Source: Prorocentrum cordatum | Taxonomy: Eukaryota > Sar > Dinophyceae > Prorocentrales > Prorocentraceae | Direction of reading: 5' to 3' | Length of the DNA: 64,000 nt | Assembly: GCA_963575745.1 (NCBI GenBank) | Contig: CAUYUJ010014616.1 | Coordinates: 268,597 to 332,596 of the forward strand | Shown: piece after piece, positions 52,881 through 64,000 of the stretch | How positions within the stretch are numbered: position 1 is the first letter of the stretch | How the letters are laid out: each line of letters begins with the position of its first letter | The notes under the pieces: generated by a model | Told to the model about the DNA's origin: nothing | Databases searched by the model: none | What the model saw: the letters and a program-made list of their open reading frames with translations, nothing else | Translations under genes and position numbers: made by a program

Positions 52881-53584
52881 CACGTAGATGACGCCAGATG
52901 ATTTGCAGCACCACCTGTGATGTGCCACATTCGTTCTCCATTCCACAGACGAATAACTCTACCACCCTCTCCCCCCCGGACTTATCGCCCCCCCTAACAC
53001 ACTGCACATTACGTATGCTTTTGCAGCGTCGTTTTTCCGTATCAAAACATAGCATCCAAGCCCAGTCAGCTCCGCCCCCCGATCCCTGTCAAGTGACTTT
53101 ACACGCACGCACTCGTTCATCACAGAGAATCATGTTTCAAGAATGCATCTCAACAAAAACGACCTAAAGTCCACACGCGCGCACATGACAAAACAGGTAT
53201 TAACCCACCCTTCGGTTCTTGACCACACATCTTGTAAACTTTCTGCACGCGCGCATTTGCGGAACGCCCGGAACATGCATTCGCATTCCGCCCAGAGCCC
53301 GCATTCCCATCTCACCACGCGGTGCTTCCGCGCTGATCCAGCATGCGCCGACTGCGCAAATCCACATCAAGCGATACCATGTGAGCCACACGCGCTCGCC
53401 GCAACGAGCGCGTCTCAAAATCCGTCCAACACCACAGGTTTTCGAAATATTTCAAAATAGAATTCTTCAAACACTTACGAACAGCCACGTGTCTCCAATG
53501 AATAAATGTTACCAAGGTTTTGGAACTTCAGCGCGCGCGCACTTCATTTCAATCACCGTCATCAGCGCCGCCGCATAACGTCAA
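52881..53584. other. AT-richer spacer without a recognised gene
   Basis: Frames are short (up to about 120 codons) and carry no motif. Several ACGCGCGCATTT-like words recur (53245, 53530), nothing more. Confidence 0.45.
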
Positions 53585-53770
53585 TGTCTTCGACAAGCAC
53601 CGCAATGTCCGCAACTATCACCCAAACATGTTCATCATCGACACACCGGCATCATCAACGTCACCGGCATTACCAACATCGACACCGTCATTGGCCTTGC
53701 CGTCGTCATCGCCGTCGCCGTAATCTCCACCACCATCGTTTCTATCATCATCGTTGCCGCTCTTGTCGGG
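53585..53770. repeat. CATCGTC-type triplet repeat
   Basis: Imperfect CAT/CGT triplets with ACACCGGCATCATCAACGTC words. Confidence 0.7.
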
Positions 53771-54109
53771 GTCATGATGAAAGATACCGCGCCCGCCCGA
53801 ACCACCGCTCCGCTGTAAATAGCCCGCGCGCCAGCGCGGCCTTTGACACGCGCTGGGGCGTTGCCATCGGTAAGCGCCATCGCGGCCGCGCCGTGGCACA
53901 CCAGCTGGCCGCTCTGTGCGGAACCTTGTGCGCGCCAACGCGGCGGCAGGGATGCGCCCGCCATGACCAAGCAGTCATCGCAATCGCCAGCGCATGCGTT
54001 TTGCAAACAAAATTGCGGGTGGGAAGGTGGGGGGGTGATTGCGCGAACAATGGAGTTGACAACTCCGTAGTAAAACGTGAAGATCGCAAAGCCTCACAGC
54101 CTAAAGTCC
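53771..54109. other. GC-rich spacer, nothing recognised
   Basis: Contains GCGCGCCAGCGCGGCCTTTG and GCGCGCCAACGCGGCGGCAG, a short diverged direct repeat 102 bp apart. No gene. Confidence 0.4.
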
Positions 54110-54310
54110 ACGCTGCCTCTCTCTCTCTCTGCCACTTTTTGTTCCTCTCCCTCTCCCTCTCCCTCTCTCTCTCTCTCTTCTCTATAGTGACCAAGATGCA
54201 CATACACTTATGTATGTGATTGTTGTTGTCGTTGTTGCTGTTGCTGCTGCTGCTGCTACCGCTGTTGGCATTGGTGTTGATGTTGGCGTTGATGTTGTTG
54301 CTTGATTGAT
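54110..54310. repeat. (CT)n and (GTTGCT)n microsatellites
   Basis: A CTCTCT/CCCTCT tract at 54115-54182 is followed by TTGTTGCTGTTGCTGCTGCT at 54220-54305. Confidence 0.9.
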
Positions 54311-55472
54311 TGTGTCTCTCTCTCCCTCCATTTTTCTTGTGTTTCTTCAGTCACGTCCCTCTCGCCCTATATATACACATACCTACATATATAGATCCAG
54401 CTCCTTCCTCGCACTGTCTCCGTTCCCCTGCCCCTCCCTCCTTCCCAACACGCGCGCGTATTCAAATATGTGCATGCGTGCACAAACGCAGATGACAATT
54501 AACCATCGCGTGCGCACTTCGCGCGCACTCGAAGTGTAACCATCTTGCAGTTTCACCCATCGCTTTGAGTAGTAGGGCGCCGTGGGCCGCGAACCCGGCG
54601 CGGTTGTCGCTGAACGCGTTATCAGACTTGCTCGTGGAAGGGTTAGTTGGAGACCAGGGGAATTGTCATCATTGAGTTGCGGGGTGACGACATGCGAGCG
54701 TGTGTTCCTGATCTCTGCTGCCCGCCGCAGGCCGAACATAGGGGGAAGGCGGGGGGGAGGGGAGGGGTGGGGAGGGGAGGAGGGGGGGGGAGTCAAGGGA
54801 AAGGGGCAAGAAGTGAAAAAGAAAAAAAGGAGGGAGGACACTACAGCTGGCCGACAGTCCTGTGTGACTGCGGTATGGCCTCCCCCGCAGTGCGCCAAGC
54901 ATCCCTTGCGCGCTCTCCGCGGCCTGCGTCTCCCGCTCCCCGAAGTTGTTTGCGTCTTCGGGGAAGGCTTATCAACCTTTTACGAAAGCCGGGGAATCCC
55001 CGAGCATTCTGACAGAGATGCCCCGTCCATTGTCAATTTCCCACCCCGGCCCACCGCCGATCCATATGGCCAGCGCAAGACTTCGCGACGGTGACGCCAC
55101 CTCGCTGGTGGAGGAACGGTGCGTGAGCTAACGGCCATCCCGGGCCCGTCTTGCAATCCCTCGGACGTCCATTCCCCGTGCGCTGTATGGTGTCGTGTGC
55201 GTCTTCTCCCAAGGCGATCCAAGCCTCGTCTTGCAAAACGCACACGTCCGAACGGTGCCAAACACTCCCAACGGCGGCGGACGTTACGCCACCCAGCCCC
55301 CCCACGAAACGCCCGTTTCCGCGGGCAAACGGTCGCCGCCCGTTGGCTCGACTTGGCGCTGCCCAAGCGCGGCCGAATACGCCGCGACGCCTGGCACCGC
55401 GGCCCCTGTAACCCAAAAAGCGACTGGCGCATTATTTGCGTAAGCGCCGCGCTGAAGACGGGCAGCAATTCG
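54311..55472. other. Spacer with a G-rich tract and a dispersed ~40-bp word
   Basis: No recognised gene. A GGGGAGGGG tract lies at 54745-54800. GTCTTGCAATCCCTCGGACG plus TCCATTCCCCGTGC (55150-55183) repeats the word at 36978-37010, and a shorter GTCTTGCAAAACGCACACGT follows at 55234. Confidence 0.5.
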
Positions 55473-56369
55473 TCAGATGCGTTGCGTCCCCCAGCGCTTG
55501 GCATCTGTGCAGGGCCTGGCTTGCACCCGCTCGCATGGCACTCCCCCGATGTTTACTGAGGCGGCTTTGCCCAGCTCGTGCAATCTGGCTCGTTCACAGC
55601 CATCCGAACTGCCCTTTGCGCGCAGGAAGTCTGCGTGGGAAGACGCCCACCGGCCCCGAAGCACTGACGCCCCCAGGAGGCAATGCGATCGAACTTCCTC
55701 TGCGGATCCTTCCATTTGGATGGAGATCGCTGGTCCCTGTGACGCTCGGCTGGTCTTTCTTGGGCGCCCAGTCTGCCCCACCTCGCCGTGGGCCCAGCAG
55801 CGGGCGTTCCTGCTGCGCCAGCGGGGTTGTGCTCTGCCCGAGCCTGAAGTACCCCCCCCCTCCGCGTGCTGCGCGGTGTCCCGAACGCCCCCGCGGATCC
55901 TGGCGTCAATGTTCTTCTCGATTTGCAGGCTTGCCCCTGGTCGCCAGAGGGCCCGCGCACCGACCCGACGGAATTGGCCGCTCATTGTCCTCATCGGCGT
56001 GCGCAGTTGCCGCTGGCTTGGCGTCGCCGCAAACGCCTGGAACGCGGACCGCTCGAAGCGCTGCACGCGGATCATGGCGCCATTTGCTTCCCGTTCGGGC
56101 CCCAGCGCCAGAACAGCCTGCGCCGCGCCCAGGGTGGATGGATGCATGTTGCCGAGGGTGAAGCTCGCTGGCGCGGAGCAGCGCCACTGCTGCCCCCCCC
56201 CCCCCCAAACAAAAAAAAACGCGCAGCGCGCGACTGGCGCGCGGACGACGGGGCCGCGCGAGGACATGCACTTGTCAGCCTGCTCTGCGCCTCGAAGCTT
56301 CGCCTGTTGACGCGGTTCGCAGGCAGGAGGCAGCTGGGGCCTACGCTCGGGAAGGCGTGAAGAAACCAC
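55473..56369 (-). other. Long unassigned open frame, possible gene fragment
   Basis: A minus frame of 298 codons has a fairly ordinary amino acid mix: ALGPEREANGAMIRVQRFER, SAFQAFAATPSQRQLRTPMR, TMSGQFRRVGARALWRPGAS, ISIQMEGSAEEVRSHCLLGA and RARLHELGKAASVNIGGVPC. I see no domain. It lies downstream, on the same strand, of the repeat-protein-like array at 56700-58110 and of a minus segment with PIQSLLQQLQQKADLQAAKV (about 56560-56640), so the three could be parts of one decayed gene. The plus strand is open too, so chance cannot be excluded. Confidence 0.3.
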
Positions 56370-56559
56370 GACAGAGTGTGCAGAAGACGCCTCTCCCTCT
56401 CAGCTTCTCTCTCTACGCTCGTCTCTCGCGGGCGGCTTGGGCGGCGGTCTCGGTGCTGACCGCTTGCGCGTGGCCGGCGCCACTGCCGTGGGCGGGCGCC
56501 CCTCCTGGGCGGCGGCTCGCGGTCGCCCCGCCCCGCTGGCTAGCGCGCGCTGGGAGCAG

Positions 56560-58115
56560 GCCCGCTGCGACGCGACCTTCGCTGCCTGAAGGTCAGCCTT
56601 CTGCTGCAACTGCTGGAGCAAGCTTTGGATCGGCCCGCGCGGTTGGTGGGCGGCACTGGCGCCGCAGCTGGCGCAGGCCCCCGCCGCGCGGATGCCCCCC
56701 GCCGTCCTGTCCCGAAGCTCACCGGCGCCTTCTTCAAGCCGTCCGCATTCGCGCGAAGCGCCGCTGTGACCGCGGCGGGGGCCCGCTCGCCCAGCTCTGC
56801 TGCACTCCTCCGTCCCGCTACCCTGCCCCGGGGCCTCTGCCTGATGGGGGCTCTCGACGGTGCGCTCGAAGGTCACCGGCGCCATCTTCAAGCCGTCCGC
56901 AGTCGCGCACCGCGCAGCTGCGACCGCGGCCGAGGCCTGCTCGCCCAGCTGGATGCTGCCGACCACCCTTTCCCGAGGCCTATGCCTGGCGGGGTTTTCC
57001 ATGCCGCGCTCAAAAGGTCCCTGGCGCCTCCTTCAGGCCGTCCGCGCTCGCGCACGGCACCGCTGCGGCCATGGCGGGGGCCCGCCGGGCCCACTCGCCC
57101 AGCTGGATAATGCTGGCATCTGCCTGCTGGGTCTTCTCCACGGCGCGCTCAAAGGTCGCCGGCGCCAGTTTCTCGCCGTCCGCAGTCGTGTGCGGCACCG
57201 CTGCGGCCACGGTGGATGTCCACTCGAACAGCTGGATACTGCCCACCGCCATGTCCCGAGGCTTCTGCTTGGTGCCCGTTCTTCATGGCGCGCTCGCAGA
57301 CCACTGGCGCCTCCTTCTGGCCGTCCGCACTCGCGCGCGACACCGCTGCGACAATGGCGGGGGCCCGCTCGCCCAGCTGGATGCTGCTCGCCGCCTCTGC
57401 CTGAAAGGGGTTCCCAATAGCGAGATCGAAGATCACCTGCACCTTCTCCAAGTCGTCCGCATTCGCGTGCGGCGCCGCTGCGACCGCGGTGGAGGACCAC
57501 TCGCCCAGCTGTATACTGCTCAACACACTGTCCCGAGGCGTTTGCCTGATGCCCGTTCTCCATGGCGCGCTCGAAGATCGCGCCTTCCTCCAGCCGTCCA
57601 CTTTCGTGCGCGGCACTGCTGCGACCGCGGTGGGGGCCCACTCGCCCAGCAGGACGATGCCCACCACCCTCTTCCATGGATTCTGTGTGGTGCGGTCTCC
57701 CAATGGCGAGCTCGAAAGTTGTTGGCGCCTTTTTCGAGACCTACTCGCCCAGCTTTGCTGCATTCTTCCGTTCCACTACCCTGTCCCGGGACCTCTGCCT
57801 AATGGGGGTTCACCATGGCGCGCTCGAAGGTCGCTGACGCCTTCGTCGAGCCATCCGCAATCGTGCGCGGCATCGCTGCGACAGCGGTAGGCCCATTCGC
57901 TGCGCACCACCCTGTCCGAGGCCTCTGCCTGCTGGGGGGTCCCCCATGGCGAGCTTGAAAATCGGGGGCAATCAAGGGCGCGGCTCCCGCCGGCTCAACC
58001 AAAAAGCGGGCTCGGGGCGCACCCTGTCGCAGGTGCCGACGAGCCGCACTGGGATCGTTCTGGGCAGTCTCGACAGCCAATTGTGGCCCACTCGCCCAGC
58101 TCTGCTGTGCTCCTT
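56560..58115 (-). repeat. Tandem array encoding a 35-51-residue repeat on the minus strand
   Basis: Nine or so units on the minus strand read SSIQLGEWAPTAVAAVPRA, (S/N)ADGLKEAP.TFERAMENG, HQAEASG. Starts of the IQLGEW box lie near 58110, 57763, 57658, 57520, 57385, 57242, 57112, 56957 and 56803. Spacings are mostly 129-155 bp (105 once), several of them multiples of three, and the frame often survives two or more units (57010-57252, 57149-57763). Insertions switch the frame elsewhere. Conservation of the peptide over variable spacers suggests a repeat protein that decayed. A plain satellite with a favourable frame is the alternative. Confidence 0.55.
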
Positions 58116-58119
58116 CGGG

Positions 58120-58500
58120 ACCTGTGGTGACGGACCGCATGGTGACCTCGAACCCCCCCGAGACCACATTGCGCGGTCCGTCACAGCACGGCTTCGGGAC
58201 CGCAGAGGCCCTAGCCACCCGAGACGTCCTCGGAGAACGACCCGAAACCCAAAACCGTGCGGTGACCCCGAGTCCCCACTGACTCACCAGACGGCGTGGT
58301 CACCGCACCGTGTGGGGATGCCCGAAAAGCCATCGCTCCTGATGTCCAGGCCTCCCACATAGGGTCGGATGATCGCGCCGCATCGCCGGCGCATCGGCGA
58401 TATGGCTCCACTTCGAGCCCAGCTCTCTCCACGCCGAAGTCGCCGGTGATCCCGAATCCCCACTCACTCACCACACGGTGTGCCCCCGACTGCTGGCCAG
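58120..58500. repeat. Hairpins and direct repeat, with a family C element fragment
   Basis: GTGACGGACCGC/GCGGTCCGTCAC (58127-58138 with 58173-58184) and GTGCGGTGACC/GGTCACCGCAC (58257-58267 with 58297-58307) are perfect inverted repeats. CCCCACTGACTCACCAGACG (58277) is repeated as CCCCACTCACTCACCACACG (58457). Between them 58345-58440 (GCCTCCCACATAGGGTCGGA, CGCATCGCCGGCGCATCGGC) is a diverged half of the family C palindrome. Confidence 0.7.
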
Positions 58501-60890
58501 CAACACGCCAGGGGCACAGCGCGCGGTTCTCGAGCAGCTGGGCCGACCCAGGCGGGCGAGAGCCATCGGCGGCGGGCGGGGCGGCGCGCAGTCGGGGCAC
58601 GCGGTGGGAAGAGGAGGCTTCGGCGTCGAATGCGTCCGCGGCGTTCGCCCTCAGGGGCACGATTGCTCAGCAGGGCCTGCACCTGTGCGGCCATCTTCGA
58701 TTATCCTCAGGACGTGTCTTGGCGCCAACGTGTGCTTGTCCGCTGAAGCCCTCCACGACGACGCAGCCGATGGAATGAGGACCGAACGGGGTAAACACAC
58801 ACTCGGCTAACTCGGGGGGGCGTAATAGTGGGGTATGGTCATGGGTCATGGGTGGGGTTAGAAGAAAGCAGCTCAAGACGGCTCGTCAGAGACGGCAATG
58901 TGAGTATCCAACTGGGTATGTTCCCTAACCCCACCTTGGGATGAACCCGCACTCTGCGAATCCCCGACTGTGTGAGATGGCAGGTCGGAGGCAAAGGTAT
59001 CCGTTTCGGCGTCGGCGGCTCAGGGAGCGAGATCTTGCAGGCCCCTGCTTTCCCTTTGGCCCCTCCCCGAGGGTCCACTCTGCGAAGGTAGTGGCGTCCG
59101 ATACGGTTCTAGGTCGCTTCCGAATGGCCCCAGATAACCTCAGATGGCGTCGGTGAAAGATGAACCGAGGTGACGCACGATAGAAGATGCTGCGCCGAAG
59201 TCACCCCCGCCATGTTGCTTCGAGGCCGCAAAACAGGTCAGCAAAAGTCTACGGATCCTCACACGGATACTCCTGAGCCTACTCGATGTTCCCGTCCGAT
59301 TGACCTCCGAGTCTGACGATAGCGCCAGATCGCCTCAGAGCACACCGAGAGAGGCCGAATCTGAGCCCCAACTGGCGACTCAGGGCACTTTGATGGCCCT
59401 CCTGGGCAGCTTTGGCACTGTTGTGGGAGATCTTGGTGCAGCCTTGAGCAGTCCTTCGACCCTCCGGATCAGTCTGAACTTGTCAGAGCGCGAACCAAAC
59501 ACTGTCTTGTTTTCGTCAACTTCTGTCCGCTTTCGATGTTTTTGCTCCGGCTTTGCTGCAAAACGATACCACAACTACAATTGGACCTAAGCTATAAACA
59601 CATCCCTCAAGAACATGAGACCGTCAGCCGGCCAAAACACACAGAACATCCAGGGGTACCGTCGCCAGTATGCACGAGAACACCCAACAAACACGACACA
59701 CATTAGGGCACCCTCCCCGAACCGACCTCGACATTATACCTCTGTCCGACTGTACGACGGTCCGCGAAATCGCCAAACACACAATTTATTTCGCGACCTG
59801 CCCTGTTCGCCCACCCCGCCCCCCCCAAGGGGGCCGCGAGGAAGCCGCCGAGGCCCTCTGTAAAAAGCCGAACTCTATACACCGACGCTTTTTCCGGTCC
59901 CGCACTGATGCTCGCACAAGAAAGCGGATCCTGGCGTATACGGGATCCTGGTGTACACATTTTTCGTGGTTTCCCCGGGTAAGCGGGGAACACATTACAC
60001 CACACCATCCCGATGTCGTCCCCGACCCTGAAAAGATCCTGGGATTGAACAGCAGCCCGCCACTGGTAATGTAGATGCTCCAGTTTCCGACTCTGTAAGC
60101 CAATTTGGGTCGACAGGATGTGCTGCTCGAAAGGCGTCAAGCTGAAAAACGTTGGAGTGCTCTCCCCCAGGATGCACAATAACATTTAACAAGCACGACA
60201 AAAAACTAGGCAACCTCGACAAACCCACCTTGATCTTATGCCACGGCCCGGCTGCGCAACAAGCACAAACGCAGAGGGCTCTCTCGGGTGCCTCATGGTG
60301 CTCTCTTGGGCACTCCTGGCCCTGCTCGGCCGACCCGGAGCCATCGCATATCGAATGCATGCATGGGCAGGCAATTGTCATCCATGCCTTTGCACCCAAA
60401 CGCACGCAACTAACTGCAACGTGTATGGCATGGCTACATATGCATACGAACTTCTAATGTTTATCCGCGCTGCATGTAAATGTTCGTGTGGGCACAACGC
60501 TAGCCGTCAATGTCCACACGCTCAAACCATTGTCTTCGCGCGGGTATGCGCTCTAGAACCACCAACCCCATTTACGTAATGTGTTCCCCCCCCCCCGCAT
60601 CGCTTCGTATGCGAGAGGTTCGTCGCGCTTCCCCACTACTGGCACCCATTTTGCAAAAGGAGGCCAGGCATGCGAACGCAACTCCGTCCATCTAGCCTAT
60701 TTGTCCACTGGTGTGTATGCCGACTCCAAGCACAAAGTAAGACTCCATCCCACTCGAATTCGTCAGGCTGGAGTGCGGGGGATTGTGAAGAGGGCGCATG
60801 TGGGGGAGGGCGATGAATAAGGAGCCCCAACAACATTTGAATATCGGAACGTGGATCTGTTACCATTACACAAGGCAATACAACAAACGT
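58501..60890. other. Spacer with two weak coding candidates
   Basis: GC-rich to about 58800, AT-richer afterwards. The plus frame 59670-60074 (135 codons) contains TDLDIIPLSDCTTVREIAKH, TIYFATCPV, EEAAEALCKKPNSIHRRFFR and ARTRKRILAYTGSWCTHFSW, a natural-looking composition without a known domain. The plus frame 59300-59590 contains LMALLGSFGTVVGDLGAALS. Neither has supporting context. No other structure was seen except a near-palindromic GGGTCATGGGTGGGGTTAG/CTAACCCCACC pair (58845-58865 with 58926-58936). Confidence 0.3.
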
Positions 60891-60891
60891 T

Positions 60892-60924
<33 letters not shown>
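60892..60924. repeat. (CA)n microsatellite
   Basis: Sixteen CA units. Confidence 0.95.
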
Positions 60925-60927
<3 letters not shown>

Positions 60928-62169
60928 TTCTGCCTTCCTGGTCATTCTCGACCCCCCATATGCCAATTCATATCGTTCCTCCTCGTCCTCCTCCGCCGGA
61001 TGAACACCCCAGTATCCCCATCCCTGCCCCCCCCATCCTCTGCGCCCTAGTGCAGCTCATCCACCCTCCTTCTGCCCCCCCCACGCCCACGCCTTCCTCA
61101 CCCTCATGATGTTGACACAGATGATGCAGTTCCCTGTGCCCAGTTTTCTCCCCTCTCGTCCTGTCGCTTTCATCCCCCGGCCCTTTTTGCCACCTTTGGC
61201 CTCGAACCCCTTCCCTCCCATAGCCCCGCATACCCACCCCCCGCGCCTTTGCCCTCCCACACCACGGCCCCCTCCTGGACCAGCCGGGAGATCAGTGGAA
61301 CGTCCCACCAAGCGACCACTCCAGCGAATGGCGCGCAACACGTGCACACTTGGACACACGAGCTGTGTATTTCGACCGCGTACAACGCCCCCCGGGACAA
61401 GCCGAAAGAGAAACGTAAACATTCCCGCCCAGTCAACACAACCCGCGAGTGGCGCACTCCAAATGCACAGGTGGGAACCACATCAGTGTACGCAGATCGC
61501 ACCACGCACGATCTGTGTAAACAATGGGCCCACACAGGCACAGACACAGTTGACTTGATCTGTGCATTTCGACCAAAAACAAACGCCCGCCCCGTCGAGG
61601 GCGCCCCGACCCTGCCAACCCAAAACCGAGGTCGACGTGACAAGCTAGGGGGGGCCGCAAATACAAGCTTCCCTGGCCCAGGGCGGCCCCGATGAGGCTG
61701 CAAACACGCGCTTCCCTGACCCAGGGCGGCCACGGTGAAATGCGGCCCAAAGATGGCCCGAAAAGAGCCCCATGACGGCCCAAGATGGCCCCAAAACGCC
61801 TCCCGAATCATTCCAAATCGTGCCCCTGTCTTTCAGTGAGACCGCGGTTGAAAGCAGGGCGGCCTGGGACAACCCCCGGAGGCCTCCATAAGGAACCGGG
61901 AAGGCTTCCAGAAGGACCTCCTAGGATAAGCCTCCGCAAAACGAGCTGCGGATGAGGGCGAAATCGCAGGGTAGGACGAGAATTAGGAGAAGGAAAAGGA
62001 AAGTTGAGGGAATGAAACAAGTAACATGATTACAACGATGATGCCAACAACCTCCAACAAAAGCAGAAAGGCTTATCGCGAAATGTTCCGTTCTACCTGA
62101 TTCCCCTTCTGCCTGCATGCCCACCCGCGGGGACCAAAGTGCATTGCGCGAAGCGCAAATGCAGTCACA
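60925..62169. other. Spacer with two small duplications
   Basis: No recognised gene. GCTGTGTATTTCGACCGCGT..CAACGCCCCCCG (61362-61394) is echoed by TCTGTGCATTTCGACCAAAA..AAACGCCCGCCCCG (61558-61593). GCCGCAAATACAAGCTTCCC TGGCCCAGGG (61652-61681) is echoed by GGCTGCAAACACGCGCTTCC (61694) in a 55-bp tandem pair. CCCCAAAACGCC words at 61750-61800 belong to the CCCAAGAGG repeat type. Confidence 0.5.
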
Positions 62170-62176
62170 CATATAC

Positions 62177-62214
<38 letters not shown>
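62170..62214. repeat. (TA)n microsatellite
   Basis: About 18 TA units flanked by ATACATATG words. Confidence 0.95.
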
Positions 62215-62217
<3 letters not shown>

Positions 62218-62389
62218 AGTATACATCGGACACATACATGTGCACGGGCCAAGATGATCGTACCTGATATGTGGAAAGCCAAGTGGTGCAGTCAGGGCGA
62301 GTAGAGCCAGAACGATGGAGGGGTCCCAAGGCGCTTAGAGAGGAGAGAGCGCGCCCACAGCGCCGGTGCAAAGGGGGGTGTCCCCCCTT

Positions 62390-62880
62390 AGCTCCCCCCC
62401 CCTCCCTTCCACCTCCCCTTCTGGAAGCTCCCCCCCCTCCCCCTCTTTTTAGCCTCCCCCCTGAAGCTACCCCCCCCCCCCTCCTCCGCTTTCGCCACTC
62501 CGAAGCTACCCCCTCCTCCCTCCCCCCTTTCCCAAAGGGAGGGGGGGCTTAGCTAACCCCCCCGTCCCCTTGACCCCCCTCTGCCAGAAGCCCCCCCCCC
62601 TTCCCCCGTTGGGTTCCAAACGGGGGGGGGCTTATTAGCAGCCCCCCCCCCCCCTCCCCCCCTTTCGGCACCCGGAAGCTACCCCCCCCTCCCCCCCTTG
62701 CGAAAGGGAAGGGGGCTTCGCTACCCACCCCTCCTTTGACACCCCTATGCCGGAAGGCCCCCCCCCTTCCCTCCATTTTTCTCCCCCCTGCCGGAAGCTC
62801 CCCTCCCCTCCCCCCTTGCCAAAAAAGGAAGGGGCGGCTTAGCTACCACCCCCCTCCCTTGAACTCCCCCTGCCGGACGA
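62390..62880. repeat. Hairpin-forming C-run satellite
   Basis: Roughly 70-110-bp units consist of a C-rich arm (CCCCCCCTTCCCCC), a turn (TTGGGTTCC or CTTTCGGCACCCGGAAGCTA), a G-rich arm (AAAGGGAGGGGGGGCTTAGC) and CTAACCCCCC. Arms within and between units are complementary. Related to 16040-16480. Confidence 0.8.
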
Positions 62881-62889
62881 TCCTCCCCC

Positions 62890-63020
62890 GTCGCCGTCGT
62901 CGTTGCCGTCGCCGTCGCTTGACGCCTTCGTACGACGCCGTCGTCGTTCTCGTCGTCGTCGTCGCCGCCGTCGCCGTCATCGTGACCGCCTTCGTATGAC
63001 CTCGTCGTGGTCGTCACGAC
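62890..63020. repeat. (GTC)n tract with an inverted junction
   Basis: CGTCGTCGTTGCCGTCGCCG repeats end in TCGTGGTCGTCACGACAAGGACGACG, after which GACGACGGACGACG words run in the opposite sense to 63085. Confidence 0.85.
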
Positions 63021-63084
63021 AAGGACGACGTCATACGAAGACGGCGACGGACGACGGACGACGCACAACCGACGACCGACGACG

Positions 63085-64000
63085 ACACCGACCCGGGGTC
63101 AGAGAAAACGACAACACGACACAGGGGCCGACAAAACGAGGAAACGAAGCAGGGTCCGAGAAACCGACACCACGGCCCAGGGGCCGAGAAAACGGGAAAA
63201 CGAGAAAACGAACCATAGTCCCCCAAAAACGAACCAGGGTCCGAGAAAGCAAGACAATGACCCAGGGGCAGAGAAAACGAGACCACGACCCAGGGGGCGA
63301 GAAAACGAGAAAACGAACAAACGAACCAGGGTCCGAGAAAACAAGACCACGGCCCAGGGGTCGAGAACTCGAGAAAACAAGACAACGCACCAAAGTCCGA
63401 ACAAACGAGACCACGACCCAGGCGCCGAGACAACAAGACACGAAAACACGAACCAGGGTCAGAGAAAACGAGACCACGACCCAGGGGCAGAGAAAACGAG
63501 AAAACGAACCATGGCCCGAGAAAACCAAACCACGACCCAGGGGCAGAGAAAAACGAACAAACGAACCAGGGTTCGAGATAACAAGACTACGAACCAGGGG
63601 CCGAGACAACGAGAAAACGAGACAACGACACCGGGTCCGAGAAAACGAGACCACGACCAAGGGCCAGAGAAAAACACGACAACTATGAAACGAACCAGGG
63701 TCCGAGAAAACTGGACCACGACCAAGGGGCAGAGAAAACAAGACAACGCGAAATTGAACCAGGGTCAGAGAAAACAAGACCACGACCCAGGGGACGATAA
63801 AACAAGAAAACAAGACAACGAACCAGGGTCAGAGAAAACGAGACCACACCCCAAGGGCCGAGAAAACGAGTAAACGGGACAACGGACCAAGGTCCGAGGA
63901 AACGAGACTACGACCCAGGGGCCGAGACAACGAGAAAACGAGAAAACAAACCAGCGTCCGAGAAACGAGACCACGACCCAGGGGGCGAGAAAACGAAACA
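63085..64000. repeat. ~63-bp satellite running off the right edge
   Basis: About 14 units of GAGACCACGACCCAGGGGCC, GAGAAAACGAGAAAACGAAC, CAGGGTCCGAGAAAAC. The GACCACGACCCAGGGG box recurs near 63282, 63342, 63410, 63472, 63530, 63588, 63650, 63714, 63778, 63841, 63906 and 63970. The mean spacing is close to 63 bp, so one plus frame stays open for 288 codons (63007-63873) and several minus frames for over 200. These are repeat artefacts. Confidence 0.95.

Noticed and set aside
63007-63873. 288-codon plus-strand open frame rich in Arg, Glu, Asn and Thr
   Set aside because: It is the translation of the ~63-bp satellite, and other frames are open for the same reason.

Overview
The window looks like repeat-dominated nuclear DNA of a dinoflagellate, probably one with a GC-rich genome. 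Three things support this. First, there are relics of the dinoflagellate spliced leader: an 18-base stretch on the minus strand at 24378-24395 differs at one base from the 3' part of the leader, and two shorter copies follow it. Second, there are remains of retrotransposons with domain orders I associate with dinoflagellates: a copia-like polyprotein with an extra domain before the integrase, a LINE with zinc ribbons at both ends, and the tail of a LINE with a restriction-like endonuclease. Third, there is a fragment of a pentatricopeptide (PPR) protein of the 'ISACE.G.Q...AL.LL.EM' type. I find no intact gene that I would defend as functional, and no rRNA, tRNA or CRISPR.

Layout. 1-7130 (minus): a badly decayed Ty1/copia-like polyprotein. 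From its 5' end at high coordinates it reads: gag-like part with a ruined zinc knuckle, spacer, cytosine-methyltransferase-like domain, integrase, reverse transcriptase (RT), RNase H running off the left edge. 7130-10400: triplet microsatellites, a palindromic element, and the restriction-endonuclease-like C-terminus of a LINE (8479-8929, plus). 10400-23400: AT-richer spacer, microsatellites, four terminal-inverted-repeat elements and an 88-bp satellite. 22160-24400: a retroposed pseudogene on the minus strand with spliced-leader relics at its head. 24500-45060: almost continuous satellite DNA. It includes arrays based on GGCCCTCTTGGG, GGGTCGCGGGTG, a 165-185-bp unit, an 88-bp unit and a 114-bp unit, plus tetranucleotide ACAT tracts and a PPR pseudogene remnant. 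45740-51600 (plus): the best-preserved element, a nearly full-length LINE whose reading frame is broken by about five frameshifts and one stop. 51600-64000: spacer, a dispersed repeat, a repeat-protein-like array on the minus strand (56700-58110), hairpin-forming C-rich DNA and a 63-bp array running off the right edge.

Many long open frames here are artefacts of satellites whose unit length is a multiple of three or whose unit lacks stop triplets. Nothing in the window forms a pathway. What the pieces share is mobility: LTR and non-LTR retrotransposons, non-autonomous palindromic elements, and mRNA retroposition that probably used LINE machinery.
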